DNA of 64,000 bases from Pseudomonas guariconensis (GCF_024127895.1 NZ_JAMYBK010000010.1:1-64000), one strand, 5' to 3'; shown: positions 21,313 to 32,331, counted from the first letter of the stretch. Translations and numbers: made by a program. The notes: generated by a model from the sequence alone, not told the origin.

Positions 21313-21642
21313 GGCGCCTCCTCTCCTAGTGGTGACCCCTACCAAAGGTCACATGGGTTGGGATGAGCCAGTACAAGATCCGCCCTGCCTTTCCCGCGGG
21401 AAAGCCTGCCTCACAGTGGCAGAGACCTTTTCGGCCTGCCAGGGACGAACCAGAGTGACTGGAAAATAAGCTGCGAGCTGTTAGTGATGAGCTGCAAGCC
21501 GGGCATCCTAGCACGCGGGCTGTACGCCAGGCAGAAATATTTGGAAATTGAGCCGTTCGGGTGAACTTGTACGGAAAATTTCCCATCAGAGTCTCTGAAG
21601 CATCCTACTCTTGATGAGACCCAACCCAAGGAGTGTCTGGTT
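21313..21642. other. Intergenic region upstream of thrS
   Basis: These 330 bases separate divergent genes and should hold the thrS promoter on the minus strand and a promoter for the small exported protein on the plus strand. It contains short degenerate repeats of the CTGCGAGCTG/GAGCTGCAAGC type (about 21468-21500), common in Pseudomonas spacers. I see no gene and no T-box-like leader. Confidence 0.5.
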
Positions 21643-21945
21643 ATGCGACTTCAGTCTCTTCTGGCCCTGACCGCCGCTGGTGCCCTGCTGCTGCCCCTGG
21701 CGGCGCATGCGCAGTGGCCTGCCGGCAAGAAAGGCGCCTACATGGACCAATGCGTCCAGGTGGCCACCGGACAGGGCGTCGACGCCAAGACGGCGGACAA
21801 GCATTGCAAATGTGGCGCCGACGCCATCGAAAAGAACTTCACCAAAGCCGAGATCGAGGAACTGGACAGCAAGGACGGCGTTGACGCCAAGCTGATGCAG
21901 CGGGCACAGACGGTCGTGCGACAGGCCTGCGCGCCGAAAAGCTGA
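21643..21945 (+). CDS. Small exported protein of unknown function
   Basis: The 100-residue protein has a clear signal peptide with hydrophobic core [18 protein letters not shown] and a probable cleavage after AHA (about residue 23). The mature part contains four Cys residues (C37, C55, C57, C96 approximately), which could form disulfides in the periplasm. It resembles small conserved Pseudomonas proteins, but I do not recognise a functional family. AAGGAG precedes the ATG by about nine bases. Confidence 0.75.
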   Translation: MRLQSLLALTAAGALLLPLAAHAQWPAGKKGAYMDQCVQVATGQGVDAKTADKHCKCGADAIEKNFTKAEIEELDSKDGVDAKLMQRAQTVVRQACAPKS

Positions 21946-22105
21946 CGGTTTTTACCGGGCGATTCACATTTTGTTTGCCCTGGATCAGTATCCGGCGAAG
22001 GTAACAGGCGCTAGATACGCAGAATTAGACTATGATGTGCCGGTGCTCCGTAGCCTCGGCAACATTGCACCTCGAAAAAAAACCATGTTTCTGGAGATTC
22101 ACCCC

Positions 22106-22318
22106 ATGTCCAATCGCCAAACCGGCACCGTCAAATGGTTCAATGATGAAAAAGGCTACGGCTTCATCACCCCACAAGGCGGCGGCGACGACCTGTTCGT
22201 ACACTTCAAGGCCATCGAAACCGACGGCTTCAAGAGCCTGAAAGAAGGCCAGTCCGTTTCCTTCGTTGCCGAGCGCGGTCAGAAGGGCATGCAGGCTGCG
22301 CAGGTTCGTCCGGAGTAA
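22106..22318 (+). CDS. cspA: Cold-shock protein (CspA family)
   Basis: The 70-residue protein is a single cold-shock domain with both RNA-binding motifs, KGYGFIT and DLFVHF. It would act as an RNA chaperone. The ATG at 22106 is ten bases after CTGGAG. A strong terminator follows 20 bases after the stop, so the gene is monocistronic. A possible -10 (TATGAT near 22030) implies a leader of about 70 bases. Confidence 0.95.
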   Translation: MSNRQTGTVKWFNDEKGYGFITPQGGGDDLFVHFKAIETDGFKSLKEGQSVSFVAERGQKGMQAAQVRPE

Positions 22319-22338
22319 TTCGGCGACCGATACAAAGA

Positions 22339-22362
22339 ACCCGCCTTCATGGCGGGTTTTTT
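22339..22362 (+). terminator. Intrinsic terminator of the cold-shock gene
   Basis: The stem ACCCGCC / GGCGGGT with a TTCAT loop is followed by six T residues, a textbook rho-independent terminator. Confidence 0.9.
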
Positions 22363-22406
22363 GTGGGTGGCATTGGGGCTGCTTGCCGCCCTACCCCAAC
22401 CGACAC

Positions 22407-22730
22407 TCAGCCGCAGTTGACGCGCGTGACCACACCGCGGTCGTCGACATTCAGGTTCAAGCGCTCGGAGCGATACTCCAGGGTGATCACGTCATGGGGC
22501 TTGAGGATCCGCGCCAACTGCGAGCCACTGGCCTTGCGCGCCTGCTCAAGCAACTCCGCGGTGCCCTGCTTGCCGATGGCGAAATCGGCGCCGCTGGCCT
22601 CGCAGCGACCATCGTTGCCGGCCGAAGGGGCCGGGGCGCTGCCGCCAGCACCCGAAGAACCGCCAGTGCTGCAACCTGCCAGGACTGCAGCCGCCAGCAA
22701 GGTCGCCAGGTAAGCACGGGTACGGAACAT
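22407..22730 (-). CDS. Lipoprotein with peptidase inhibitor I78 domain
   Basis: The 107-residue protein has a lipobox (LAGC, Cys near residue 20) after a hydrophobic signal segment, then a Gly/Ser/Ala-rich linker. The C-terminal domain follows the I78 inhibitor pattern: a Cys, a central helix, ITLEYRSERLNLNVDD and a final RVNCG whose Cys would pair with the first one. Members inhibit serine peptidases at the cell envelope. AGGAGG lies before the ATG. Confidence 0.8.
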   Translation of the reverse strand: MFRTRAYLATLLAAAVLAGCSTGGSSGAGGSAPAPSAGNDGRCEASGADFAIGKQGTAELLEQARKASGSQLARILKPHDVITLEYRSERLNLNVDDRGVVTRVNCG

Positions 22731-23003
22731 GAATCCTCCTAATCGATCACGGGACACTGCCTGATGCGACAGCGTCACTCACAGTTTGTTGCAAAACCGG
22801 ACAAGTCTGCCTGAACCTGCCGCTCATGACGAAGGGTAATCGTGACCGGATTTTGCACCGCACGCCACACCGCTTATGCTCACGTCGCCGTGCCATCCGC
22901 GCAAAGGCATGATTTACTGCAAGAAGCGGAGCGCATCACGCCTCCTTTCGAACGCCAGGGTCAGGTGTTCGACCCTCAGCCCGGGCCAGTACGAGAGCCT
23001 CCC

Positions 23004-23216
23004 ATGAGTAGCCACAGCATCGATGCCGACATCAAGGTCAAATGGGCCGAGGGCCAGAGCGCCTACAGCCCTGGCACGCCGGAGGAACTGCTGCTGATCG
23101 CCGTCGACCTGCTGGTACGCGAACGCGGCAGCGAGGCGGCACGCAGCTTCATCGAGCAGGTGCTCGAGCGCTACACGTCGCAGGCGGCTATTGCAATCGG
23201 GCCAGACGCGCACTGA
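23004..23216 (+). CDS. Conserved hypothetical small protein
   Basis: The 70-residue frame from the ATG at 23004 encodes an acidic, largely helical protein, with a segment from WAEGQSAYSPGTPEELLLIA onward and a second helix ending in RYTSQAA. No domain is recognised. Its last 29 bases overlap the 3' end of the convergent nucleoside hydrolase gene. It resembles a small conserved Pseudomonas protein found at this place. Confidence 0.6.
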   Translation: MSSHSIDADIKVKWAEGQSAYSPGTPEELLLIAVDLLVRERGSEAARSFIEQVLERYTSQAAIAIGPDAH

Positions 23217-24162
23217 GCAGGTCGAAGAAGCCCTGGGCATCGCCGTCGTTCAGCCACAGCACATTGGCCGGACGCTTGAGCACGCCATACCAGTCGACGA
23301 TGGTCTGACCGAAGGTCGGGCCTTCACGGCTGTCGACCGTCATGTGGGCCCGCCGACCGCTGAACAAACCGGGCGCGAGCAGGTAGGCGATGACGCAGGC
23401 GTCGTGCACCGGGCCGCCGGGCATGCCGTACAAGTCCATGTCGTGCTTGACGTAGGCATCGAGGATACCCACCACACGCTTGCTGGCCTGGTTGCCGATC
23501 GCGGCCAACTGCCTGAAGCGCTCGTCGCTGGTGATGATCTTGTGGGTCAGGTCCAGAGGCACGTAGGCGAGCCTAACGCCGCTGGCCAGCACCACTTCGG
23601 CGGCGTGAGGGTCGGCATACAGGTTGAACTCGGCCACCGGGGTGATATTGCCGCCATTGAAGTGGGCGCCGCCCATGACCACCACTTCCTTGATGCCCCT
23701 GGCAATGCCCGGCTGCTGGACCAGCGCCAGGGCCAGGTTGGTCTGCGGGCCGAGCATGGCGAGGGTGATGCTGTGCGGCTCGGCGTCAGCCAGGGTGTCG
23801 ACCAGGTACTGCACGGCGCTGCCCGAAGCCAGGCCTTGCCTGGGCGCATGGACAGCCACACCCTCCAGCCCCTCTTCGCCATGCACCTCGGCGGCATGCA
23901 CCGGCTTGCGCACCAGCGGGCGCCCTGCCCCGGCGTAGACCGGGATGTCTTCGCGGCCAGCCCACTCCCGAGCCAGGCAGGCGTTGCGCGAGGTCTTGCC
24001 GAGGCTCACGTTGCCGGCCACGGTGGTGATCGCGCGGATGTTCAGCTCTGCCGGGCAGGCCATGGCCAGCAGCAACGCCACCAGGTCGTCGGCGCCGGGG
24101 TCGGTATCGATGATCAGGTCGCACGGGGCAGACTGGGGAGCCGAGAGGGTCGAGGTGGACAT
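23188..24162 (-). CDS. Inosine/uridine-preferring nucleoside hydrolase
   Basis: The 324-residue protein has the calcium-binding DTDPGADD motif near residue 20 that defines nucleoside hydrolases, and the conserved VVMGG and N-x-DP (NLYADPHAA) segments. It splits ribonucleosides into base and ribose. It is the last gene of the ribose operon, 70 bases after rbsK, so the released ribose can be phosphorylated at once. The start at 24162 has GGAG eight bases ahead; an ATG at 24168 is too close to that site. Confidence 0.9.
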   Translation of the reverse strand: MSTSTLSAPQSAPCDLIIDTDPGADDLVALLLAMACPAELNIRAITTVAGNVSLGKTSRNACLAREWAGREDIPVYAGAGRPLVRKPVHAAEVHGEEGLEGVAVHAPRQGLASGSAVQYLVDTLADAEPHSITLAMLGPQTNLALALVQQPGIARGIKEVVVMGGAHFNGGNITPVAEFNLYADPHAAEVVLASGVRLAYVPLDLTHKIITSDERFRQLAAIGNQASKRVVGILDAYVKHDMDLYGMPGGPVHDACVIAYLLAPGLFSGRRAHMTVDSREGPTFGQTIVDWYGVLKRPANVLWLNDGDAQGFFDLLSARLARLQ

Positions 24163-24232
24163 GAGCATGACTCCAGTTAGTTAGCAGACCCCCTCGCCAT
24201 GCCCGAGCGCGGCAAGGGTCCGGGACAGGACG

Positions 24233-25153
24233 CTATTGTCTTCCGCATGGCGCCACTTCCGCCAGGTAGGGGATCGAAGGCTGGGCACCGGCGCGGGTCA
24301 CCGACAGCGCGGCGGCGCGCTGACCGAAGGCGATCGCTTCGCCCTCCTCCATCCCCCGCACCAAGCCCGCGGCAAAGCCACCGATGAAGGTGTCGCCGGC
24401 CGCCGTGGTATCCAGCGCCTTGACCACCGTCGCCGGGTAGTGCCGGCTGCCTGCCCCATCGACGAACATCGCCCCCAGGGGCCCCAGCGTCACGATCACC
24501 TTGCGCGCTCCCAGCTGCAGCAGCCGCTCGCCGGCACGCCGGGCGCTGTCGATGTCGGTGACGGGCACGCCGGCCAGGGCCTCGGCTTCGCTTTCGTTGG
24601 GGGTGAGGTAGTCGATGTGGGCGAACCAGTCCGCCGGCAAGGGGCCGCTGGCCGGCGCGGGGTTGAGGATCACCGTCTTGCCCAGTTCGCGCCCGCGGGC
24701 AAGCGTCCAGGCCACCGTGGCGGCTGGCACCTCCAACTGGCAGATGATCACCTCGGCCTGCTGTAGCAACCGGTCGAAGCGCTGCACCGTCGCAGGCGTC
24801 AGCAAACCGTTGCCGCCGGGGATGATGACGATGGAGTTCTGGCTCGCGGCATCCACCATGATCAGCGCCACACCGCTGGAAACGCCGGCGCACACGCCGA
24901 CCGCCTGGCAATCGATGCCCTCGCGCTCCAGGGCCTGGCGCAACTGCTGGCCATAGGCGTCGTCGCCGACGTTGCCGACCATCGCCACGCTGGCGCCCAG
25001 GCGCGCCGCCGCCACCGCCTGGTTGGCGCCTTTGCCGCCGGGTACGGTGAAAAAGCTGTCGCCGGCCAGGGTCTCGCCGGCCCGGGGCAGACGCTGGGTA
25101 CGCGCCACCAGGTCCATGTTGAGGCTGCCGACCACCACTACCTTGGCATGCAT
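24233..25153 (-). CDS. rbsK: Ribokinase
   Basis: The 306-residue PfkB-family kinase shows the GGKGANQAVAAARLG substrate motif near residue 40 and the catalytic DTTAAGDTFIGGF motif near residue 250 with its Asp base. It makes ribose 5-phosphate from ribose and ATP. A GAGGAG site precedes the ATG. It follows rbsR by 9 bases. Confidence 0.95.
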   Translation of the reverse strand: MHAKVVVVGSLNMDLVARTQRLPRAGETLAGDSFFTVPGGKGANQAVAAARLGASVAMVGNVGDDAYGQQLRQALEREGIDCQAVGVCAGVSSGVALIMVDAASQNSIVIIPGGNGLLTPATVQRFDRLLQQAEVIICQLEVPAATVAWTLARGRELGKTVILNPAPASGPLPADWFAHIDYLTPNESEAEALAGVPVTDIDSARRAGERLLQLGARKVIVTLGPLGAMFVDGAGSRHYPATVVKALDTTAAGDTFIGGFAAGLVRGMEEGEAIAFGQRAAALSVTRAGAQPSIPYLAEVAPCGRQ

Positions 25154-25162
25154 GGGCGCTCC

Positions 25163-26185
25163 TCAGCGATAGTCATTGAACAGGTCCGGGCGCCGCCCGG
25201 TGGATTCACGCAGCACGATGCGAGGCGCGACGATCCGCTGCTGCGCCGCACCGTGCCGGGGTGTGGCGATGCGTGCCAGCAGCAATTGCGCAGCGCTCTC
25301 GCCCAGTTCGCGGATCGACTGACCGACGGTGGTCAGCGGCGGGTAGACATAGCGGCTGAGCTCGATGTCGTCGAAGCCGATCACCGACAGCTCGCCTGGC
25401 ACGCTGATATTGCGCTCGGCGGCGGCGCGCAGCACGCCGAAACCGATCATGTCGTTGCCCGCGAAGATCGCCGTGGGCCGCGCGCCATCCAGCAAGCGGG
25501 CCGCGGCGGCATGGCCGCCCGGGCTGGTGAAGTCGCAATGCAGCTCGCGGCCCTCGGCCACCGCCAGCCCCGCCTCGGCCATGGCACGACGAAAGCCGGC
25601 CAGGCGCAGTTGGCTGGCGCCGGTATCGACCGGGCCGCCGATGCAGGCGATGTCGCGGTGGCCCAGCTCCAGCAGGTGGCGCGTGGCCAGGTAGCCGCCC
25701 TGCTCATGGTCGATGCGCACCAGGTCGGCATCGACGCCTTCCAGGGCGCGGTCGACGATGACCATCGGCGTACGCACGCTGGCCAGGCTCTCCAGCAGGT
25801 CGGGGGCCTGGCCCGCCGAGGCGACGATCAGGCCGTCGATGCGCTTTTCCAGGAGCACGCGCAGGTAGCTGCGCTGCTTCTGCGGGTTGTCATCGGAGTT
25901 GCAGAGGATCACGCAATAGCCATTGCGCTCGCAGCCGTCCTCGATGCCACGGGCCAGCTCGGCGAAATACGGGTTGACGCTGTTGGGCACCAGCAAGCCG
26001 ATGGTCGCGGTGCTGCGCGCCTTGAGCGAACGGGCCACGGCGCTGGGCACGTAGTCGAGTTCGGCGATGGCCGCCTCGACCTTCAGGCGCACCTGCTCGC
26101 TGACCGGGCGGGTCTTGTTCAGTACATGGGACACGGTGGTGTAGGAAATACCGGCCAGTGCCGCGACGTCTTTGATGGTTGCCAT
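25163..26185 (-). CDS. rbsR: LacI-family ribose operon repressor
   Basis: The 340-residue protein starts with the LacI helix-turn-helix (ATIKDVAALAGISYTTVSHVL), a hinge helix (about residues 48-58) and a periplasmic-binding-protein-like effector domain. It should bind ribose and release the operator GCAAACGTTTGC at 29746-29757. The ATG at 26185 comes four bases after rbsC, which places the repressor within the operon it controls (autoregulation). Confidence 0.95.
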   Translation of the reverse strand: MATIKDVAALAGISYTTVSHVLNKTRPVSEQVRLKVEAAIAELDYVPSAVARSLKARSTATIGLLVPNSVNPYFAELARGIEDGCERNGYCVILCNSDDNPQKQRSYLRVLLEKRIDGLIVASAGQAPDLLESLASVRTPMVIVDRALEGVDADLVRIDHEQGGYLATRHLLELGHRDIACIGGPVDTGASQLRLAGFRRAMAEAGLAVAEGRELHCDFTSPGGHAAAARLLDGARPTAIFAGNDMIGFGVLRAAAERNISVPGELSVIGFDDIELSRYVYPPLTTVGQSIRELGESAAQLLLARIATPRHGAAQQRIVAPRIVLRESTGRRPDLFNDYR

Positions 26186-26189
26186 GGTT

Positions 26190-27185
26190 TCAGTTCCGCC
26201 GGCCTGCGCGCCGGGTACGGTAGGTGTCGAGCACCACAGCGATGACGATGACCGCCCCGGTGATGATGCGTTTGGTCGGTTCCGAGGCGCCGATCTGCGC
26301 AAGCCCGGCGGCCAGCACCGAGATGATCAGCACGCCGAAGAAGGTACTGATGACCGAGCCGCGCCCACCCATCAGGCTGGTGCCACCGATCACCACGGCG
26401 GCGATCACCTGCAGCTCCAGGCCCGCGCCGGCATTGGGGTCGGCCGCTTCCAGGCGGGAGATCTGGAACAGCGCGGCCAGCCCGGCGAGCAGCCCCATCA
26501 GGGCGAACACCAGGACCTTGTAGGGGCGCGGATCGATGCCAGCCAGGCGCACGGCCTCCTCGTTGGTGCCGATGCCGATCAGGTAGCGACCGAACACGGT
26601 ACGGGTCAGCACCAGCTGGGCCAGGACGATCACCAGCAAGGCGATGATGAAGGCCGGCGAAATGCCGAAGGCGATGGGGTTGGAGAACCAGGCGAAGGCA
26701 TCGCCGATGTAGGCGGTGCGCGAGTCGGTGAACTGGTAGGCCAGGCCCCGGGCCATCTCCAGCACGCCGAGGGAGACGATGAACGAGGGGATGCGCCAGG
26801 CTACGGTGATGCCACCGGTGATGCTGCCGGCCAGGGCCGCCACGGCCATGCCCAGCAGCGCCGCGGGCAACACGTTCCACCCCCAGCCGAGGATCGCCAG
26901 GCTGACCGTCGAGGCGGCCAGCGCCAACACCGAGCCCACCGACAGGTCGATGCCGCCGATGATCAGCACAAAGGTCATGCCCACCGCCAGCACCATCAGG
27001 TCGGGAATCTGATTGGCCAGGGTGCTGAAGGTGGCGTACGACAGGAAATGGCTGCTCAGGAACGCGAACAGCACGATCATCGCCAGCAAAGCCCCGGCCA
27101 GGCCCAGGTAGGTGCCCAGGCCGAAGTAGCTGCCGGCGCGGCGCACCGATGCGCTGACCGAGGTCTCGAGAGGTGTGGTCTTCAT
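26190..27185 (-). CDS. rbsC: Ribose ABC transporter permease
   Basis: The 331-residue inner-membrane protein has about eight to ten hydrophobic segments and the LIIGGIDLSVGSVLAL signature of the BPD_transp_2 family near residue 80. It forms the sugar channel of RbsABC. Its ATG overlaps the rbsA stop by four bases. Confidence 0.95.
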   Translation of the reverse strand: MKTTPLETSVSASVRRAGSYFGLGTYLGLAGALLAMIVLFAFLSSHFLSYATFSTLANQIPDLMVLAVGMTFVLIIGGIDLSVGSVLALAASTVSLAILGWGWNVLPAALLGMAVAALAGSITGGITVAWRIPSFIVSLGVLEMARGLAYQFTDSRTAYIGDAFAWFSNPIAFGISPAFIIALLVIVLAQLVLTRTVFGRYLIGIGTNEEAVRLAGIDPRPYKVLVFALMGLLAGLAALFQISRLEAADPNAGAGLELQVIAAVVIGGTSLMGGRGSVISTFFGVLIISVLAAGLAQIGASEPTKRIITGAVIVIAVVLDTYRTRRAGRRN

Positions 27186-28735
27186 GCGTCCATCCTGGGC
27201 GCTGCATCGTGCAGCAGCGCATCACGTTTCTGGTAGCCGGCGAAGGCGGCGGCGAGGAGCTGGTCCTGGCTCCAGTCGTCACGCGCGAAGGTATCGATGA
27301 GGCGGCCGGCGCTGAGCACGGCGATGCGGTCGCAGATCAGCATCAGCTCGCGCAAGTCGCTGGACACCACCACCAGCGCCTTGCCCTGGCGCGCCAGCCC
27401 GGCCAACAGGCCATAGATGTCGAACTTGGCGCCGACATCGATGCCTCGGGTCGGCTCGTCGAACAGCAGCACCTGGCAGTCGCGCTCCAGCCAGCGGCCG
27501 ATCACCACCTTCTGCTGGTTGCCCCCGGACAGCTCGCCCACGGCCTGGGCCGGGCCTGCGCTGCGGATGCGCATGGCGGCGATCTGCCGATCGGCCAGGG
27601 CGCGCTCGGCGCCAGCATCGAGGATACCGCCACGGGACACCGCACCCAGGTTGCCCAGGGCGAGGTTGGCGCTGACCGACTGGGACAGCAGCAGGCCTTC
27701 GCCCTTGCGATCCTCGGTGACCAGGGCGATGCCGGCCGCCACGGCGGCCTTGGGCGAATCGATGGCCACCGGCCGGGGCGGCTGGCCGAGGGCGATGCTG
27801 CCGCTGTCGGCGCGGTCGGCGCCGTAGATCAGGCGCAGCAGCTCGGTCCGGCCAGCGCCGATCAGCCCTGAGACCCCGAAGATCTCCCCTGCCCGCACCT
27901 CGAACGACACCTCGCGCACCTTGTCGCCGCGGCTGAGCCTGTCGACCCTGAGCAAAGGTGGGCCGATCTGGCGGCGACCGAGGTCGATGTGCTCGCCCAG
28001 TTCGCGCCCGACCATCAGGTCGACCAGCTCGGCGCTGCTGTAGCGCTGGATCGGCTCGAGGCACACCAGCTTGCCGTCGCGCAGCACCGCGACGCGCTGG
28101 GCCACCCGCTGCAGTTCCTCCAGGCGATGGGAGATGTAGACGATGGCCACGCCGCGCTGGCGCAGGCGCTCGATCTGGGTGAACAGCAGCTCCACCTCGC
28201 GGGCGGTGAGCATGGCCGTGGGTTCATCGAGGATCAGCACGCGGCAGTCGCCGATCAGGTTGCGGGCGATCTCCACCATCTGTTGGTGGCCGATGCCCAA
28301 CGCGCCGACCGGAGTGTCCGGGTCGATGGCGTCCAGGCCGACCTGGGCCATGGCCGCACTGGCCTGCTGGCGCAAGCGCTTGCGGCTGATCCAGCCAGCA
28401 CGGCTGGGCAGCTTGTGGAGAAACAGGTTCTCGGCAACGGTCAGGGTCGCCAGCAGGTTGAGCTCCTGCATGACCATGCGCACGCCGAGGCGCTCGGCCG
28501 CGCTGCGGCTGCCGGGTGCGTAGGGCTGGCCCAGGTAGGTCATCTGCCCGGCGCTGGGCGGCTCGAGGCCGCCGATGAGCTTCGACAACGTGCTCTTGCC
28601 GGCGCCATTCTCGCCGGTCAGGGCCAGCACCTCGCCCGCGCGCAGTTGCAGCGTGACATCGCCCAGCACCGGCTGGGCATAGGTCTTGCCCAGGCCGTCC
28701 ACGCCGAGCACGACTTCATTGGCCGAGGCAGACAT
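27182..28735 (-). CDS. rbsA: Ribose ABC transporter ATP-binding protein (two ABC domains)
   Basis: The 517-residue protein has two ABC cassettes. The first has Walker A GENGAGKST and DEPTAML; the second has a degenerate Walker A region (GLIGAGRTE), LSGGNQQKV and DEPTRGID. This asymmetry is normal for sugar importers of the RbsA/MglA type. The ATG at 28735 was chosen because AGGAGG lies seven bases before it; ATGs at 28741 and 28753 do not have good spacing. Confidence 0.95.
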   Translation of the reverse strand: MSASANEVVLGVDGLGKTYAQPVLGDVTLQLRAGEVLALTGENGAGKSTLSKLIGGLEPPSAGQMTYLGQPYAPGSRSAAERLGVRMVMQELNLLATLTVAENLFLHKLPSRAGWISRKRLRQQASAAMAQVGLDAIDPDTPVGALGIGHQQMVEIARNLIGDCRVLILDEPTAMLTAREVELLFTQIERLRQRGVAIVYISHRLEELQRVAQRVAVLRDGKLVCLEPIQRYSSAELVDLMVGRELGEHIDLGRRQIGPPLLRVDRLSRGDKVREVSFEVRAGEIFGVSGLIGAGRTELLRLIYGADRADSGSIALGQPPRPVAIDSPKAAVAAGIALVTEDRKGEGLLLSQSVSANLALGNLGAVSRGGILDAGAERALADRQIAAMRIRSAGPAQAVGELSGGNQQKVVIGRWLERDCQVLLFDEPTRGIDVGAKFDIYGLLAGLARQGKALVVVSSDLRELMLICDRIAVLSAGRLIDTFARDDWSQDQLLAAAFAGYQKRDALLHDAAPRMDA

Positions 28736-28756
28736 GCGCATCCCTCCTGCCATGCC

Positions 28757-29710
28757 TCAAGGCTGGGTGACCAGCTCGACCGGGGTCTGGATGACGTTGT
28801 CGGCATCCACATCGGGCTTCTCGCCCTTGAGCATCTTCAGCGCCGCCTGGATGCCGAACACCGCCTGGTCGGCGCCGTGCTGCTCAAGAGTGGCGAGCAC
28901 GCGGCCGTCCTTGAGCATGGGCTTGATGGCGCGGATATTGTCATAGCCGACCACCTGCACCTGGCCGGTCCTGCCAGCGGCGCGCACTGCCGACACGGCG
29001 CCCAGGGCCATGCTGTCGTTGCCGGCCAGCAGCGCCTTGAGTTCGGGGTATTCGTTGAGCATGGCGGCGGCCACGGCGTTGCCCTTGTCGATCTCCCAGT
29101 TGCCCGACTGCACCGCGACCACCTGCATCTGCGCGGCCTCCATGGCGTCCTTGAAGCCCGCGGTACGCTGCTGGGCATTGGTGGTGGTCGGCACGCCTTC
29201 GATGATGCCGACCTGGTCGCCAGCCTTGAGCTTGCTGGCCAGGTAGTCGCCGACCAGGCGGGCGCCCTTGCGGTTGTCGGGGCCGACGAAGGGGACGCTG
29301 ATGCCCTTGCTCCGCAGCACCTCGGGGTCGAGGCGGTTGTCGATGTTGACCACGGTGATGCCGGCGTCCATGGCCTTCTTCACCACCGGCACCAGGGCCT
29401 TGGAGTCAGCCGGGGCGATGACCAGGGCATTGACGCCGGAGACGATCATCTGCTCGATGATGCGGATCTGGTTGCTGGTGTCGGATTCGTCCTTGATGCC
29501 GTTGGCCACCAGGTCGAAGTCGTTGGCGTGGTCTTTCTGGTAGGTCTTGGCGCCATCCTCCATCGTCAGGAAGAACTCGTTGGCCAGGGACTTCATCACC
29601 AAGGCGACCTTGGGTTTGTCTTCGGCGTGGGCGGCGGAGAGTGGCAAGGCCAGGGACAACGTGGAGAAGACGGCGAGGGCCAGCAGGCGCCCCGGGAACG
29701 GCAAGTTCAT
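28757..29710 (-). CDS. rbsB: Periplasmic ribose-binding protein
   Basis: The 318-residue protein has a signal peptide (residues 1-29, ending AAHA) and the type I sugar-binding fold, with KSLANEFFLTMEDGAK and NIDNRLDPEVL. It delivers ribose to RbsAC. It is the first gene of the operon, with GGAG eight bases before the ATG and the RbsR-type operator 36 bases upstream. Confidence 0.95.
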   Translation of the reverse strand: MNLPFPGRLLALAVFSTLSLALPLSAAHAEDKPKVALVMKSLANEFFLTMEDGAKTYQKDHANDFDLVANGIKDESDTSNQIRIIEQMIVSGVNALVIAPADSKALVPVVKKAMDAGITVVNIDNRLDPEVLRSKGISVPFVGPDNRKGARLVGDYLASKLKAGDQVGIIEGVPTTTNAQQRTAGFKDAMEAAQMQVVAVQSGNWEIDKGNAVAAAMLNEYPELKALLAGNDSMALGAVSAVRAAGRTGQVQVVGYDNIRAIKPMLKDGRVLATLEQHGADQAVFGIQAALKMLKGEKPDVDADNVIQTPVELVTQP

Positions 29711-29713
29711 TGA

Positions 29714-31186
<1,473 letters not shown>

Positions 31187-31354
31187 TCGCTGGACGGGTG
31201 TGCTGCCTGCACCCGTTTTGTGATGCTCAGGATCCAGGGGGCGCCGGACAGGTCGCCCCTCACGTCACATAGCCAATCCCGAACTAATCCCTCTAGCACG
31301 GTCATATACGCTTTTCACCTTACACGCTGTTGCGAAATTGCCTACAGTCAAATA

Positions 31355-31370
31355 CTGTATGCACATACAG
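31355..31370 (+). promoter_or_regulatory. LexA (SOS) box
   Basis: CTGTATGCACATACAG matches the CTG-N10-CAG LexA consensus, and 14 of its 16 bases are self-complementary. It lies 20 bases upstream of the DUF1654 gene, in the right place to block its promoter. This predicts DNA-damage induction of the DUF1654-endA pair. Confidence 0.85.
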
Positions 31371-31389
31371 CAAAACAAGGAAAAGCCCC

Positions 31390-31632
31390 GTGGCCAGCAC
31401 CTCCTCCGCAACGCCTGGCAGTTATGAGCAACTGGGTCTGCGCATCCAGAAGATCATCAACAGCCCCATCGCCCAGCGCAGCCGCGCCGCCCTGATCTTC
31501 CGCCTGGAACACGAGTCGCCCGATGACTGGGAGACCCTGCTCGAGGAGATCGCCGAGAACGACAACGTCACCCTCGCCCACCGCGACGACGGCGGCGTGC
31601 AGATCTTCTGGACCGTGCCGAAGGAAGACTGA
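31390..31632 (+). CDS. DUF1654 protein, probably SOS-controlled
   Basis: The 80-residue protein fits DUF1654: SYEQLGLRIQKIINSP, then DDWETLLEEIAENDNV and a DDGGVQIFWTVPKED end. The start is GTG at 31390, with AAGGA eight bases ahead and no in-frame ATG in a better position. The molecular role of the family is not known to me. The LexA box just upstream and the endonuclease I gene six bases downstream point to a role linked to DNA damage or DNA processing. Confidence 0.85.
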   Translation: MASTSSATPGSYEQLGLRIQKIINSPIAQRSRAALIFRLEHESPDDWETLLEEIAENDNVTLAHRDDGGVQIFWTVPKED

Positions 31633-31638
31633 CCGCGC

Positions 31639-32331
31639 ATGAGAGTTACGCTTTTTGCCACCGCCTGCCTGCTGTTGAGCATTCCCCTCGCCCATGCCGA
31701 TGCCCCGCGCACCTTCCAGGAAGCCAAGAAGGTGGCGTGGCGGTTGTATGCACCGCAATCCACGGAGTTCTATTGCGGCTGCAAGTACAAGGGCAACAAG
31801 GTCGACCTGGCTTCCTGTGGCTATACCCCACGCAAGAACGCCCAACGCGCCTCGCGCATCGAGTGGGAACACATCGTCCCGGCCTGGCAGATCGGCCATC
31901 AGCGCCAATGCTGGCAACAGGGCGGGCGCAAGAACTGCGCACGCCACGACGATGTGTTCAAGCGCGCCGAGGCCGACCTGCACAACCTGGTGCCGAGCAT
32001 CGGCGAGGTCAACGGCGACCGCAGCAACTACAGCTTCGGCTGGCTGCCCACGCAGCAAGGCCAGTACGGCCGCTGCCTGACCCAAGTCGACTTCAAGGCA
32101 CGGAAGGTCATGCCGCGCCCTTCCATTCGAGGGATGATCGCCCGCACCTACTTCTACATGAGCAAGCGGTACGACCTGCGCCTGTCCCGCCAGGACCGCC
32201 AGCTGTTCGACGCCTGGAACAAGACCTACCCGCCGCAGGTCTGGGAGCTGCAACGCAACCAGCAAGTGGCGTGCGTGATGGGCCACGGCAACGACTTCGT
32301 GGGGCCGGTGAACCTCAAGGCCTGCGGCTGA
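31639..32331 (+). CDS. endA: Endonuclease I (periplasmic/secreted DNase)
   Basis: The 230-residue protein has a signal peptide (residues 1-20) and the endonuclease I fold of the beta-beta-alpha-metal class. EWEHIVPAW near residue 75 carries the catalytic His, and DLHNLVPSIGEVNGDRSNY near residue 114 carries the metal-binding Asn. Eight or so Cys residues fit a disulfide-stabilised exported nuclease. It begins six bases after DUF1654 and is probably in the same LexA-controlled transcript. Confidence 0.92.
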   Translation: MRVTLFATACLLLSIPLAHADAPRTFQEAKKVAWRLYAPQSTEFYCGCKYKGNKVDLASCGYTPRKNAQRASRIEWEHIVPAWQIGHQRQCWQQGGRKNCARHDDVFKRAEADLHNLVPSIGEVNGDRSNYSFGWLPTQQGQYGRCLTQVDFKARKVMPRPSIRGMIARTYFYMSKRYDLRLSRQDRQLFDAWNKTYPPQVWELQRNQQVACVMGHGNDFVGPVNLKACG

